From contig NC_052020.1 in the NCBI RefSeq assembly GCF_015832195.1, positions 6,826,254 through 6,890,253 of the forward strand: 64,000 nt of DNA, in the 5' to 3' direction. The notes below the pieces were generated by a model. The model was not told the DNA's origin, did not search any database, and saw nothing but the letters and a program-made list of their open reading frames with translations. How positions within the stretch are numbered: the stretch's first letter is position 1; each line of letters starts with the position of its first letter. Below, in pieces: positions 13,701 to 25,270 of the stretch. This DNA is from Motacilla alba alba (taxonomy: Eukaryota; Chordata; Aves; Passeriformes; Motacillidae). The translations under genes and the position numbers were made by a program.

Positions 13701-13859
13701 CAAGCAATAAAGTCCAGTTGTATAAATTGTTATGCAATCAGCATAGGCAGTTATTAAAATTGTTCATTCAGAGGGAGAAACACCATACTCCCTGGCCGAT
13801 TCTGAGCCAGTTGTCCTTCCTCTTTCATACCCTCCCCTCTTTATTTTTTGTTATTTTTC
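10706..13859. other. Non-coding stretch with a T-rich tract
   Basis: No gene is seen. The stretch at 10790..10930 is unusually rich in TAAT and AATTA words. A T-rich low-complexity tract runs about 11712..11760. The longest frame, 104 codons at 13622..13936 (+), has no recognisable product. No mobile element was recognised between 10.7 and 13.9 kb. Confidence 0.55.
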
Positions 13860-14150
13860 CTGCAAAACCAAACGCTCGCTGCCTTTTTAATGGATTATTC
13901 ACCGTGAAGAAATACCTTGATTGGAGCTCAAACTGAATCAGATTTTAATTTGCAAGGAGTGTTTGAAACAGATTTTCAAATGGCATAGCAGCACAAAGGT
14001 AATTCACAGAGGCGTGTGTTTAAAATAAGGGGCTAGGTTATAGGAAAATCCGGAATGTGGGCTGGAACGTGTTCCAGAATTCCACCCTCTTGTCCTGGCT
14101 ACACAAACAATGTGACCGAGGCCTGCCAAGAGCTGTCGTGTTTAAATAGA
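13860..14150. promoter_or_regulatory. Candidate conserved non-coding element
   Basis: This segment is complex, repeat-free and dense in words typical of vertebrate regulatory DNA: ggattattcaccgtg, two nearby 'cagattttaatttgc' and 'cagattttcaaatgg' segments, a ggaatg core, and the near-palindrome ctggaacgtgttccag at 14062..14077. These are seen directly. That it is conserved or acts as an enhancer is inference from texture alone. No reading frame supports an exon. Confidence 0.3.
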
Positions 14151-16498
14151 GAGAGAGAAGGAAAGTGGCAAGAATTCCCTCAGCCCCATAATCCCTGCAG
14201 CCCTGCTACTGAGCACTTCTAAGAGAAAGGAGGATGCAGGAAACAAGAATAAGACACAGCACACTCCATCTCTTCTCTCCAATAAACACTGCTTAGAATT
14301 CCATCTAATTTGGGAGAATAAGCATTTCTAAGGCTTTTCTCTGAACATTTGATCTCGGTGACTAGAGCAGTTCATTTTAATTTATTTTTTTTTAATTCCT
14401 TGGTATATTTTCTAACTGCATGCTTGCAGCATCAGCTTTGCACATTGTGCACTCCAAGACATAACTTGAAAATCATATCCTGGGATTCTTACTCAATCAA
14501 AATCCTACAGACTTTAACAGAATATTGCCTTTAGGAAAAACCTGGCAGCGTAGCTCCTGCTGAGTTGACAATTAGAAAGAGTTAAAGAGTATATCACTAA
14601 GGTGATGACCATTTCATTGGGAGATCTTAATCTAAATTCCTCAAAAAGAATTTGAATTGATGGGCTTTTATAACCACATAGGTCAGAAATGGATGAGTGA
14701 TGCACTGGTACAAAAATGTCCATCCCACACAGAGATTGGCAGGTATTCCCTGTCTTTTGAGGTAACCATTTGTTTATTAACTATCTGTCTTATTTCCAGC
14801 TGAAATGAAAATTATGTTTTTATGGTCTCCTTCACAAGTTTTTGTCAGTTGGTTTGCTGCCCTTTAAAGTTAGGAAAACTGTGCTTGGGGGATGTAGCTG
14901 GAATTGGTTTTATGGGCTGTGGCAGCACACAGCTGAAGCTTTAGGAGGTTTGACATTTTCCTTTTCATGCTTTGCAAAAAGATGCAGAGCACACCACCAC
15001 TGCCCCCTGTTTTCCCACCTATATGGCAGGTTTGCCACCTATTACACCCTTCACAAAATTTTTCGTTAACTTTTTCCTTTAATAATGTTAAGATCCTCTT
15101 CGGACAAGGATGTACTGAAGGGTCAGAATAATCATACAGGCTGGAGTTACTAATGAAGAGTCTCCCTTGAGAGTGAGCGTAGAGCTTTAAAATCATGTAG
15201 GGAATGGCAGGAGCTTTCTCTCATCTATGTATGTCTTTATTCTTGCCTGCAGCCTTCAGGTTGTTGCTGTCTTTGAAAATATTCACCTTTCTATGTGTAC
15301 TGTTTCATGCAAATACAGGAGACTGAGGAGTCTGTGGAAGCTTTTACCCTAGATTCGTTGTTAGAACAGGTACTTTGGCATTTGTTTCACCTACAAAGTG
15401 GGAAAACTCATGGTCAGCTTCCCAAAAGTGTTTGTTGGACTCAAGCAATTAATACTGTAAATTATGAGAGACACTGAGTAAAAGGCAGCTGGTATGCTCA
15501 GCACTGCATAGCTATTCATCTCCAGGCCAGGTTTTTCAAGGAGCTGAGCACTCAGCAGTTGTTGTCAACTTCCAACTCAGCTCCTAAAGGAAATGCCAAA
15601 ATAATCAAAGCTTCTGCTGGAGGCCTAGTGCTTCAGGAAATCTAGTCATCTGATTTGGAAATGCACGTGGGCATTTGAGTTCTGTTGAGTATCCAGGCTG
15701 TGTTTAAGGCTAGCACATCCTTCTTGGGCAACTGGCACATTAAATATTTTCAAAGGCTGTGCTTTCGCTTTATTCTGGAAACAATGTTTAAAACACAAGC
15801 CTTGAAAGGTATTTCCTCCTCATTTTGCTCTCTGTGAGACCAAAGTCTCTTATTTATGAACTGCATTACAGGCAATTACAGCCTGCCATTCCCCACCCAG
15901 TGCTGACCTGGGGGGTAGGAAGTAGTTTGTTTTTTATTCCCCATCAGTCTTTGGCCTCTCTCCTCAGCTATCAAGAAGCAGTTTTTCTCATGCAATATTG
16001 CCAACTAGTAACCAAATTGAAGCAGTTAAAAGGCTTTGTGCATGTATCTTGTGGCAGAGACTTCAGATTGCCGAGTGAAAATCTCCACAGTCTGTTGACA
16101 ACATTTGGAACTGGCTGATGCCCCTCAAAATAACTTTAGTCTTTGCCAGTTGATTGTGTCTAAGTCTTCCCTTTTGAAACCAAGGCACAGAACAGAGCAA
16201 TGTTGTATGTTCACTGCAATAAGCATTTGAAAACTAGCTGCTATTCATAACTTGGTCTCTCTCCGTTATATTTACAGACAAATGTTGTTTTAAAGGACCA
16301 GATATTTTTTCCTCCTCAGTTTTGCTGATGTAAATGGAGCAACCCGGATGCATATACAACATGGAACTGAAACCACAAATAGGCTATTGCCTGTATTAAC
16401 TTTGAAATAGTTTGGTTTTGCCTTGGAAAAATGTGCATTTCAGATGATCAAACCCTCATACGTTTGTTAGGAAGAGCCTATGTTATGCCCGGCCTCAG
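14151..16498. other. Non-coding unique sequence, no gene seen
   Basis: The longest frame is 108 codons (14870..15196, minus) and no protein is recognised. There are no obvious mobile elements or tandem arrays. A short GA run sits at about 14147..14158. Confidence 0.55.
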
Positions 16499-16525
16499 TT
16501 GTGAAAGCACTTCATGCTTTCACAA
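16499..16525. repeat. Perfect 11-bp hairpin
   Basis: ttgtgaaagca at 16499..16509 is followed by cttca and then the exact reverse complement tgctttcacaa at 16515..16525. The stem is 11 bp with a 5-nt loop. No T-rich tail follows, and the stem is too short for a microRNA precursor, so I list it only as a small inverted repeat. Confidence 0.9.
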
Positions 16526-16959
16526 AAGTTATCTAAGAGAATGAACTATGAAAGCTATGACTGATGCTGAGAAAGGAGAACAAGTCCAACTTGTTCTTAA
16601 AAACTCCCTTGTTCTTCTGGGATATTAGGACCATTGCCTAACACATGGGAAGAAATATAGCAATATACTTGCTGCTGTATTACCTAGATACAATGGAATG
16701 AAAGGATCTCCTATCCCTACTTCCTTTTAATTTCTTGTATTCTAACACATATTTTTTCCTTGGAGATTTATATGGAGCAGCATCACCTACCATTCTGTTT
16801 GCAACAGAGACCTCCTTCCTATATTTAATCTTCCCTAAAACTGCTCAAATTGTTATGTTCATGTTGAACGCACAGAAGAGGGGCAGCTGCTTTAACAGTT
16901 GTCTTTTCTGTTGCAGCCTTATCAGAGGAACTGTAAAAATATGGATGTCTCTTCCTGTA

Positions 16960-17300
16960 TGCATCATTTGAATCGCGAATAAGCTCCTGGGAAAATGAAT
17001 ATTGCCACCACAGGGCTGGCTCAGCGTTGCCAGAACTGTTGTTGGTGCACGCACGGGAGGGGGAAATGCATCAGTGCATGGAGCGAGGCTCCCTGCGTGC
17101 ATGATGTGCCCTTTAGGTGGTGCCATTGTGTTTTTTTAAGGTGAGGCGAAGGAGAGGATGCGGCGCGCAATGCATCCTCCTACCCGGAGTGACTCGGAAA
17201 CATCTGAGAGCACAGAGCCATCCCCACGCACAGGATGTAAAGCTGCTAGAGTAAATATAGAACGGCTGCTGTCAACAATGGGGAGAGCAAGAATTGAAAG
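16960..17300. promoter_or_regulatory. GC-richer, CpG-bearing candidate regulatory pocket
   Basis: This pocket has CpGs (atcgcgaat, gcgtgcatg, gcggcgcgc, acccggagtg) that are rare in the surrounding sequence. It also has an 8-bp inverted repeat, gaggatgc 17154..17161 with gcatcctc 17172..17179. It is repeat-free and ends just before a poly-T tract at 17321. It is too small and CpG-poor to call a CpG island. A conserved enhancer, a weak promoter or a non-coding exon are all possible readings, and I cannot separate them. Confidence 0.3.
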
Positions 17301-18539
17301 AATGGCAACTTGAAACATTCTTTTTTTTTTTTTCTTTTTTTTTGGCTTTTAATTGTCAATATCACCAAAAGCGAGAGAGAGCGCGGGGAAAGGACAGTTA
17401 TTAGGAATGGGTGTGGTCTGTGGAGGTCAGGTTTAAACTGCCAGGCGATGCTTCAACCCATCCAAAAAAAAAAAAAAATGGAAGGGTTTGAATGTGTCAG
17501 TTGGGTTCACATGGCTCCTGGTTGAGGATGAATCATGAAGAATCTCAGAAGTATGCACAGGGAAATGTTTAGGGTGGGTCTCAAAGCAAAGGCGAAATGC
17601 AGTTTGTTGCTAAGTGGGCAGGAAATTTTGCCTTATGGGGAAGGACCAGGGAAATGAGGAGTTCAAATCCCTGTTTTCATGGCCCTGGCTGGCCAGTTTC
17701 TTACTGTGCTGCTTTTCTTTCTTTCTTTTTTTTTTTTTTTTTAAATACATATTCCAAACTATCTGAGCTTCATTTTGAAGCCATGTTCTTGAACTTAATG
17801 CTTCAATATATTTTAGATGCTTGGGAATGCTGAATTGAAGTGATCACATGCACACAAAAGCGTTTCTGTTGTTTCCATAGTTTAGATGGTGTTTTCTTAA
17901 AAATCAGGGCACCCTCTGTCCTGTGTTTTCTCCCTGCATACGGGTCAGAAAAGCACAAAAGTACTGTATGTCTGAAACATTTCCAGCAGCTTCCCTGGAC
18001 CTGCTTCCAAAGCTCATTGAAATCTTGTTAACAGAGCACTCTACCTCCCCCTGATACCTCACACTGCAAAACAGCTTTGAAGGCCTAGACTGAATAATGA
18101 AGGAAACAAGGGCATCTGGGGTCCATTATTTACCCCATTTCATAAGGCACTTCTACAAAGTCTGCTGCCTGCCTTTTCAGATCCATGACAGAAATAAATA
18201 CAAAGCCTGGAAAGAGCGAGCAAGTCAGAGTCGTCTGCTGCCCTCTCCACTACCCCCCTCCCCTTTTCCTCCTGTTTCACAGGACACATTTGTTTCATCT
18301 CAGCTACACGGAGTTCTCTTTCTGCCCAAGACACTTGTTCTTCCCCCTTCACGGATTGCACGGATTGTTTATTCCAATTGCTTTTTTTTTTCCTTGCTTG
18401 GGAAGACATCTCAAACACTTCTGGGTTTTGAAGAAGACCAGCGTGAAGCTGCTCAGAGATTTTTATTTTCACTTTTTTCTATTTTCTTCTCAAACTGACA
18501 GAGTTGAAGGCTTGAATTTCGACTGTGGCTGCATTAGGA
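17301..18539. other. Non-coding stretch with poly-T and pyrimidine tracts
   Basis: Poly-T tracts lie at about 17321..17343 and 17713..17742, and an A14 run lies near 17465. The overlapping frames at 18097..18562 (133 and 125 codons, both plus) are pyrimidine-rich and read as low-complexity translation, so I do not call them genes. Confidence 0.55.
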
Positions 18540-18700
18540 AAACACACGTGAAATGTCAATAGAGTGATTCCCATCTCAGTGCGTCAATTCACAGGAGGGC
18601 ATTTTAATGTAATGGGGGTAATTTGAAATGTTAATGCATCCCAAAGGCCGGAGCTGCTGCTGAGGGAATAAGTTGTGGACATTTTTGTCAATTCTAGAGT
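18540..18700. promoter_or_regulatory. Candidate conserved non-coding element
   Basis: This repeat-free stretch contains a CACGTG E-box (in aacacacgtgaaatg) and a run of TAAT-type words (cattttaatgtaatggg, gtaatttgaaatgttaatgc). Such mixes are common in developmental enhancers of vertebrates. The motifs are visible; function and conservation are inferred only from the look of the sequence. Confidence 0.28.
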
Positions 18701-21374
18701 GTCTGAGCATTTTTAAGAGGGTTGGCCCAAAGTGCCTCTACATTTCTTGTGAAAATAAAAGCTCTGCAAAACTGGCTTTCCAGTGAAAACCTTTTGGAAT
18801 GCTCAGTCAACACTAGAGCACTTTCTCCAGGCACTTAGCACCCCTGGTACAGGTGAAGTATCTGGGTGGCTACACCACCACAGAGCAACTGCAATTTGCA
18901 AGTGATTAATATTGCACATTTTTTTCTATTATTTGTTCTCCGACTGGATGATAATTTATACCAATTTGTTAGTGCCCAGCTGGTAGCTGTCTGTTTGGAT
19001 ATTTGCACCTGTGGCTGATCCACAAACTTTCAGGCATTTATTGAGAGAGTGGCAATTATTTGTGAGCAAAGTCCTTTGCAAGAATGAAGCCCCATAGATT
19101 CTTAAATTTAGGGGGTTTTTAACCTACCCAGGTAGGAGGTTGCTATTATATGTTGCTTCTACATTGATTTAGTTGAGCTGACAGTTCCAAATTGAGTTAA
19201 TTTCTTACATAAATGAGTGTCTGCAATCCATCTGCAATGGACTTTCCTCTTGCGCACTTCAAAAAAGCAATAATGTTATTAATGTGTCAAAAGAGGGCTA
19301 GAATGGGATGAAAAAAGTAGGACACCTTTGGATAAGTAGTTGTTTAGGGAGCTCCTAAAAATAATTGTAATAATAATTTATTAGAGTGTCCTAAATGAGG
19401 GTTGAGGTCTAAAGGAAAAGGCTAGACAGTGCATATCCTGAGTTTTAAGGCTGCTGCAGCCTCTGCTGTTTATTTACAGCATCCAAACCATTTTCAAAAT
19501 GAGGTAGGGCTTCTGTTTCAATCTCCCTGCCTGTTGTTCAAGGCGTAAATGATCTTGTGTTCTTTAGGTTGGGGTCAACTTTACTGGACTTTAGGTGCCT
19601 GAAACATCACCCAGAATCAACCTCTGAGGTGCAGAGGCTGTTGCTGATCTCTTCTAAGTGCACAAAGCTGCTTCCTGGTTATTTATAAAATTAATGGGTG
19701 ACTTTTTTTTTTCCTTTCAGAGAAAAAGATAGATCTCAGTGTTCACCAGCATGTGTTTCACAGGCAGTTACCAACCTGTGGCCATGTGCGTATCGTCTAA
19801 ATAAGAGGCAGAAAAATCTCCCAGCAGCAGCATGAGTACTATTCATCTTTCTACCATAATAATCTTAGGTTTAGCCAACAAAGTATCTCACAGGATTTTT
19901 AGCTGACAGCTCACACCACCAGCCTCTGCTGAATCATTGTTACATGTGCAATTCCTTTCTCTTTTTGATTTTTTTTTTTTTTTGCTTTAGAGAGAATGTT
20001 TTGCCACTACAGTAACTGCCAGACAAAATAATGAGCAGTCAAAAATAATGAGCAAAAAAGAAAGGCAACCTGAAAATGATGGTTTAATTCAACCGTGACA
20101 TCCCTTGGTTGGCCGTGAATTGCTGCATAAAGATTTGCCTGTTTTCAGCAACCTACTCCCTATCAGTCACTGATTCTGTATAACAACAAGCTCCAGAGAG
20201 ACCCCCCCAAAAATGTAATGCTTTCTTCCACACTGCACACTGTTCTGGTACTTAGTTTTCTTGCACAGATGAGTAGGTTGTTTACTGAATACCTGATTTA
20301 TTCAAAAGCTTTTGGTTGTGCCTTTGCTACTATTTTAGAGGAGTTACGTGAAGGCCCTTCATGCCAGCAAGTGTGAGGTGGGTTTGGGACACTGTTAGCC
20401 CATTTCTTGCCACAGAATTTAGAAGGATGCCACAGGCTGCAGAGCCAAAAAATGAGCCCTTACAAGTCAGTGAGGCTGGCTTGTGCAGGGACTGTGTTAT
20501 CCCATGTTCTGACTGCAGCCTCCTCTCATATTTGCAGGCACATTCATCTCATTTTCCCCAGGCTTCTTGTTGAGAAAGGAAGGTACATGACAACCAGCGA
20601 GCAATTGTAGGAGAATCTTGTGGAGATGCCAGGCATCCTCAGCTTGACCAGAACCCCACAGACAGTCAAATCCAGAAGGTGGCTGCAGTTTAGCTGTAAC
20701 TATGTGCTTCTTGCTAGTCTGACTTCTCTCCACACCTCCCTGGGTGCAGCAGTTGTTTGTTAGGCTGAGATGGTGTGGAGGTGGCGAGCCCTTTTGCTGC
20801 CATGTGCTTTGCAGACGTCATTGTGTGGTAGCTGCAGTTGCTAGACTTTGAAACCAGCAGGGTAAGCAGCTCTGAGGGGAGCTGAGGGTGTGTGGCATCC
20901 TGCTGTCTTCACTGACCTGGAGCTGCTAGGTGTACATGTGCTGCAATCTGTATTAGTTTAGATTCCCGGCAGCTCACAGCTTTGCACTTCCTTGTGTGGT
21001 TCCTCTTGCATTATTCTTTTTATGCATCTAACCTTTCTCGTTGGATTTCAGTATGATACTTGCTACTTTCCTCGTATTTGCTGTTGTCCTTCAGGTCTGC
21101 TGTTCTTTTGTTTCTTTCTTTCTTCTCTATTCATTTTAAATACACCTGGTAGTTTTTGCAGTTCAAGCCTGCTTTTCAGAAAAAAAAAAGGTATTTGTCT
21201 ACTGAGAGTTGTACAGATCACAGGTATGTCAATAATTGATTCCGAGTAACCATAGATGAACAAAGAACAGGAACAGCCCTGAAGTCTGATGGCAGCTGTC
21301 TGTCTTGCTTTGAGGAACTCAAAATTATGTAGGAACAGCAAAATTATCAATTGCTGTGGTCAGAGAACAGTGTT
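18701..21374. other. Non-coding unique sequence, no gene seen
   Basis: No frame exceeds 95 codons and none is recognisable. A poly-T tract lies at about 19969..19983, and a mixed (AAT-type) stretch lies near 19360..19380. No mobile element was recognised. Confidence 0.55.
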
Positions 21375-21560
21375 AAGAACTCATTTTGTCTAAATCCCTG
21401 CTTTGGGAATTAACCTTCCCTGTGGTGTAGCTAAATCGTTCAATCTATTAGTCTTAATTTTCTTCCCTGCAAAATGGAGGTAATACTAATTGTTAATGTT
21501 TCTCATGGCATGTTACGTGCACTAATTAGTGCTTGGGAAGGAAAAGATGTTGCTTAAACA
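21375..21560 (+). repeat. MIR-like SINE scrap, plus orientation
   Basis: The order of recognisable blocks matches a MIR-type SINE: a 'ggtgtagct' segment, 'cttaattttcttccctgc' followed by 'aaaatggaggtaatac' (MIR has 'cagtttcctcatctgtaaaatggggataat'), and a downstream 'gtgcttgggaag' tail segment. It is heavily diverged and the ends are approximate. A different CORE-type SINE would look much the same. Confidence 0.5.
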
Positions 21561-24500
21561 ACCTGGGGACCAAGAGAGGAAACTGTGAAATTGGCTGGAT
21601 TCATCCCCAAAGTGATGGCTGCACTTCTTCATGGTTTACTGTGTACTTTCATCCTGGGAGGCACTTGACTTGCCAGCTTGCTTACAAACCTTGATGCACC
21701 CAGTACAGGTGGGTGGATGAAGGGTGGGGAGAACTGGGGAACAATTCTGTGCTGTGGGCAGAGGAAGAAAGGAAGAGCTGCCGTCCATCAGATTAGGAAC
21801 AGACAGAGTGGTTTGGACAGTTGCACATTCTCCTCCTTTCACAGTGCACCTGACTTGGTCCTGCCATGGTGGTATGTGTTTAAAAAACCCACAATTTTAC
21901 ACTTTCTCTTGTCCTTCTCCTCCATGGTGTGTCTGCCCTTTTCCTTTTATCTCGGCCTTCTGCATCTTTCCTAACCACAGGCACATTGCCCACATTACAG
22001 TTTCCCTACCCTTTTGCCCACATTCCTGTTCTTCATCCTCCTTGCAGTATTTTCCCCTTTTAAGGTACAGGTTTATCTTTGTCTCAAATCATCCCATATT
22101 TCCTCACGCCTCCGTCTCCTGTTTTCCTTGCAGAGTTATGTGGTGTGATGCATTTATCATTCACCCCCAATCTGCTATTTGTCCAGTGGTTCAGGCTTGC
22201 CAAGACAGCATCTGATTATTGCAGACTTTGAGATATTGGATGCAGGATTAGCTAGATGGCTGAATGATTAATGAACCAGGCTCACCACCACATCTTGTTA
22301 AGTGTGAGTTTATCAAATCCATAAGGGGGTTGTTCGAATTCACTATGGTGGATTATTTTTCCTTCCTTAACAAAGCCCCCACCCTCTCTGCTTGTTGCAA
22401 AATTATTTATTACCTGGTCATACCCTACCTGGTCTCCTGTATCTTCTTGGTCTGCTTTAATGGCCAATTTCATCATCATGCCTGTCTCCCTCTTGAATTA
22501 CTGTGATTTTTTTGCTCATCTTTAGCACGGAAAGACCTACAACATCTTGCTCGAGCTCTGATAATATCTAGTTCTTTTGCAAATCATCTCAGGCCTATTT
22601 CTTTGCTTTTCCATCTGCTGTGGTCTCCCTCTGCTCTTTTCACCTCCTAATATCTGTCACAGCTCAGAGCTGCCTTGTTCCTTCTCTGCAAAATTTCTCA
22701 TTTTCTCAGTATTGCTTTGGAATCAATACCTTTTCAATTTCCCCCCCACCCCATTTCATTACTCACCAGTAACCTCCACAAGCTTCTTTCTCAGAATTCC
22801 TGTGGCATGACCTGCTTTTTATTCCTGCAATAAACTCTTGCTCATGTAAATGGTTCTAGTAAATGTCATCCCCATGGGCTGCAAAATCCTGATGCGAGGA
22901 ACTGATTTTGCAACATGTGTGCACATATAAAGTGACTATGTGCATTGTTTGCAGGTCCTGGCCTGTGCAATATTGTTAAATTCGTGGGCCTAAGCATGGC
23001 CTAGTCCCTGCCCATCAGACACAATTCCTGTGAGGATTCAGTAAGGATTTGAACTCATCACATGTGAAAGTACCCTTTAGTTCCAAGGTCTTCATCCTGG
23101 CTGGTCTGCACTTGAGGTAACATCTACGTGTGTGAAAGGAACCATAAACTCAACTGTGTTGCCATCATAAACCTTTTATCTTCCTTGGTGTGTTTATATA
23201 AAGAGAGTGTGCACAATAAAGAGGGGAGGGAGGACAATTATGGACCAGAAACAGCGGCAGCGCCGACGCTCTCAGGTCAGAGTCCCTGGAAATCCACGTG
23301 GGGATTGCGCAGATGCTCAGCAGCACGAGGGAGGCTGTGCAAAGTAACCAAATACCATCGTGTGGGACAATGCCTGCGTGTGCAACCCGTGCAGGCTCAC
23401 AAATGATTGCACTGCAGCAAACAGCCCCTACCTGCAGGGAATCTGTAGGAACCCCGTGGCCATTAAGGGTTTAGGCAGGTATGTGCAGTGAGCAGGTGTT
23501 TTCCTATAGGCACATCTCACATGCAAGCATGTGTTACTGGATGGACCACAGATCTGACATTTTTCTTAGTGAACTTGGGAGAAGAATGAGGTGGAAAAGG
23601 GAGGGGGAGCAGAAACCAATCAAAGAAAGCAATACTTTTTATCAATCATATTTGATGCTATTCTTTCTCTCTCTTTCATCACTTTGATCTCTCAAATAAA
23701 ACTGATACTTTGGCCACTTTCCAAACTTTTAGCTGTGCAGTCTGAGAGGGCTCTGGGTTAGCTGCTGAGGGTATGTGTTTGCAATTATGCATTTGAAAGT
23801 ATTTTCCCCTCCGCTGAGATAACATTCTTTTTGTGTTACCACACACTTCTGCTGTCTCGTTTTTCTTCTCCCATGGCACTGCAGCCTGAAAGGCCTCACT
23901 GCGTTCCCCCTCCTCCCCCGATCTTTGCAACTGATATCTGAATAAAATACTTTACTCTGCTGGTATTTAACCTGCTGAGCCTTTCACTTTCTAGCTGTGA
24001 AACACACAAAAAGGGTATCGGGCAGAAACATCCCAGCAGTCTCACTTCTTAATATGCCTCCAAGGTAAGGCAAGAATGAACAGGGTGGGAAAATTTATAC
24101 TGATGTTGGGGATCTTCAGTGCTTTATTTATAGGTTAACATTCACTGAGAACAGCTTTACATTTGCTTTTCCAATCTCCAGTGTTTTTTCCACACAAGAG
24201 AACCAATTTGAATATTCTTCTTTGGTGTTCATCTGGCTGTAATTCAGTTTGTATGAGTAATGATCTGTCTTTTATAGGATAGGTTGGTTATAATTTTTTT
24301 AGCTGATGAATTTTGGCTTCACAGTAATGAGTATATGGAATTACATCAATTATTAACATGAGAAGATAGGCTCTGTATTCCCTGACAAATAGCCAAGTTC
24401 CTTGAGCTAAAAAGCAAAAATCTGTGTGACCTTATGAGCCCTTCACACTGCAACCTGTTCTACCACATGTGATTTTTCTGACCTTGGACTTGCTCATTGT

Positions 24501-25244
24501 GGTCCAAGAAGGAAATGCTATTTCTTCAAAAAGCACACTGCACTCAGTACTACAAGAAACATTCTCCGAGTAGAACTTAAATATTCTCTCTGGAGTGCAG
24601 CACTCAAAAGGCTAAAAGTGATTTGGGTCAATAAGAATAGGAAAACCACTATCTTGGGTCTGTTGTAGCATATCTCATGTTAAGTCTGTGTGAAAATTAA
24701 ACATGTGGGGTCCAATGCTGTGGTAATCCTTCCCTCCCACTGGTTTAGAGAGCTGGTTGGGAGCACTCTCTCCCTTTCACACACATGTGTGTGCTCGCAG
24801 CCACATGCACCCACACACGGGGCTTTAGGAGAGGAGCTGCTGCAGTCAGAGGCAGGTCCTGTCTGTTTGTGTCTCCCAAGAAGGAATCCTGTAGGATTGT
24901 GCTCAGAGAGCACAGTTGTTCCAGGTGTTTTACGCTGAGCATTCTCTGGCTAGGATAAAGCTGAAACCTTTTGACCATCTCTCTGGTTTTCAATATAAAT
25001 CGAGGAAGGTTTTTGCAGGCCTGCAGATACCTGGGACAGGACATGGATTTCTCCATTCTTTCTTTTTGTATAGAACTGGGCAGCTATATGTATATAACTA
25101 TATATATCTGGGCAGCTAAAGTACTGGGTGAAATGAAAGTACTAGTCCAAATGAATTTCCCTGATGATATCCTAAATATCCCTGATGATAATGGCAAGGC
25201 ATATCCTAAGTGAGAGCAGCATTCTCTAAGAATTAGAGGTCTCT
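21561..25244. other. Non-coding unique sequence, no gene seen
   Basis: The longest frame is 163 codons at 21724..22215 (+). It overlaps a second plus-strand frame, is rich in Cys, Phe, Pro and Ser from pyrimidine-rich DNA, and has no recognised domain, so I do not call it. 22000..22850 is pyrimidine-biased. Small TA-rich repeats occur near 25085..25108. Confidence 0.55.
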
Positions 25245-25270
25245 CATTAGGTCTCTCATAAGACCTAATG
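25245..25270. repeat. Perfect 10-bp hairpin
   Basis: cattaggtct at 25245..25254 is followed by ctcata and the exact reverse complement agacctaatg at 25261..25270. A nearby direct repeat of ggtctctcat (about 25238 and 25250) suggests local duplication and strand switching made it. No U-tract follows, so it is not a terminator-like structure. Confidence 0.9.

Noticed and set aside
17660..17700. tRNA-like 'gagttcaaatccctg'
   Set aside because: It resembles a T-loop but has no matching acceptor or anticodon stem, so it is more likely chance or a SINE crumb.
18097..18562. Overlapping 133- and 125-codon plus frames
   Set aside because: Both come from the same pyrimidine-rich DNA in two phases, and neither reads as a natural protein.
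21724..22215. 163-codon plus-strand open frame
   Set aside because: It overlaps another frame in a different phase, is biased to Cys, Phe, Pro and Ser by pyrimidine-rich DNA, and has no domain or splice context that I recognise.
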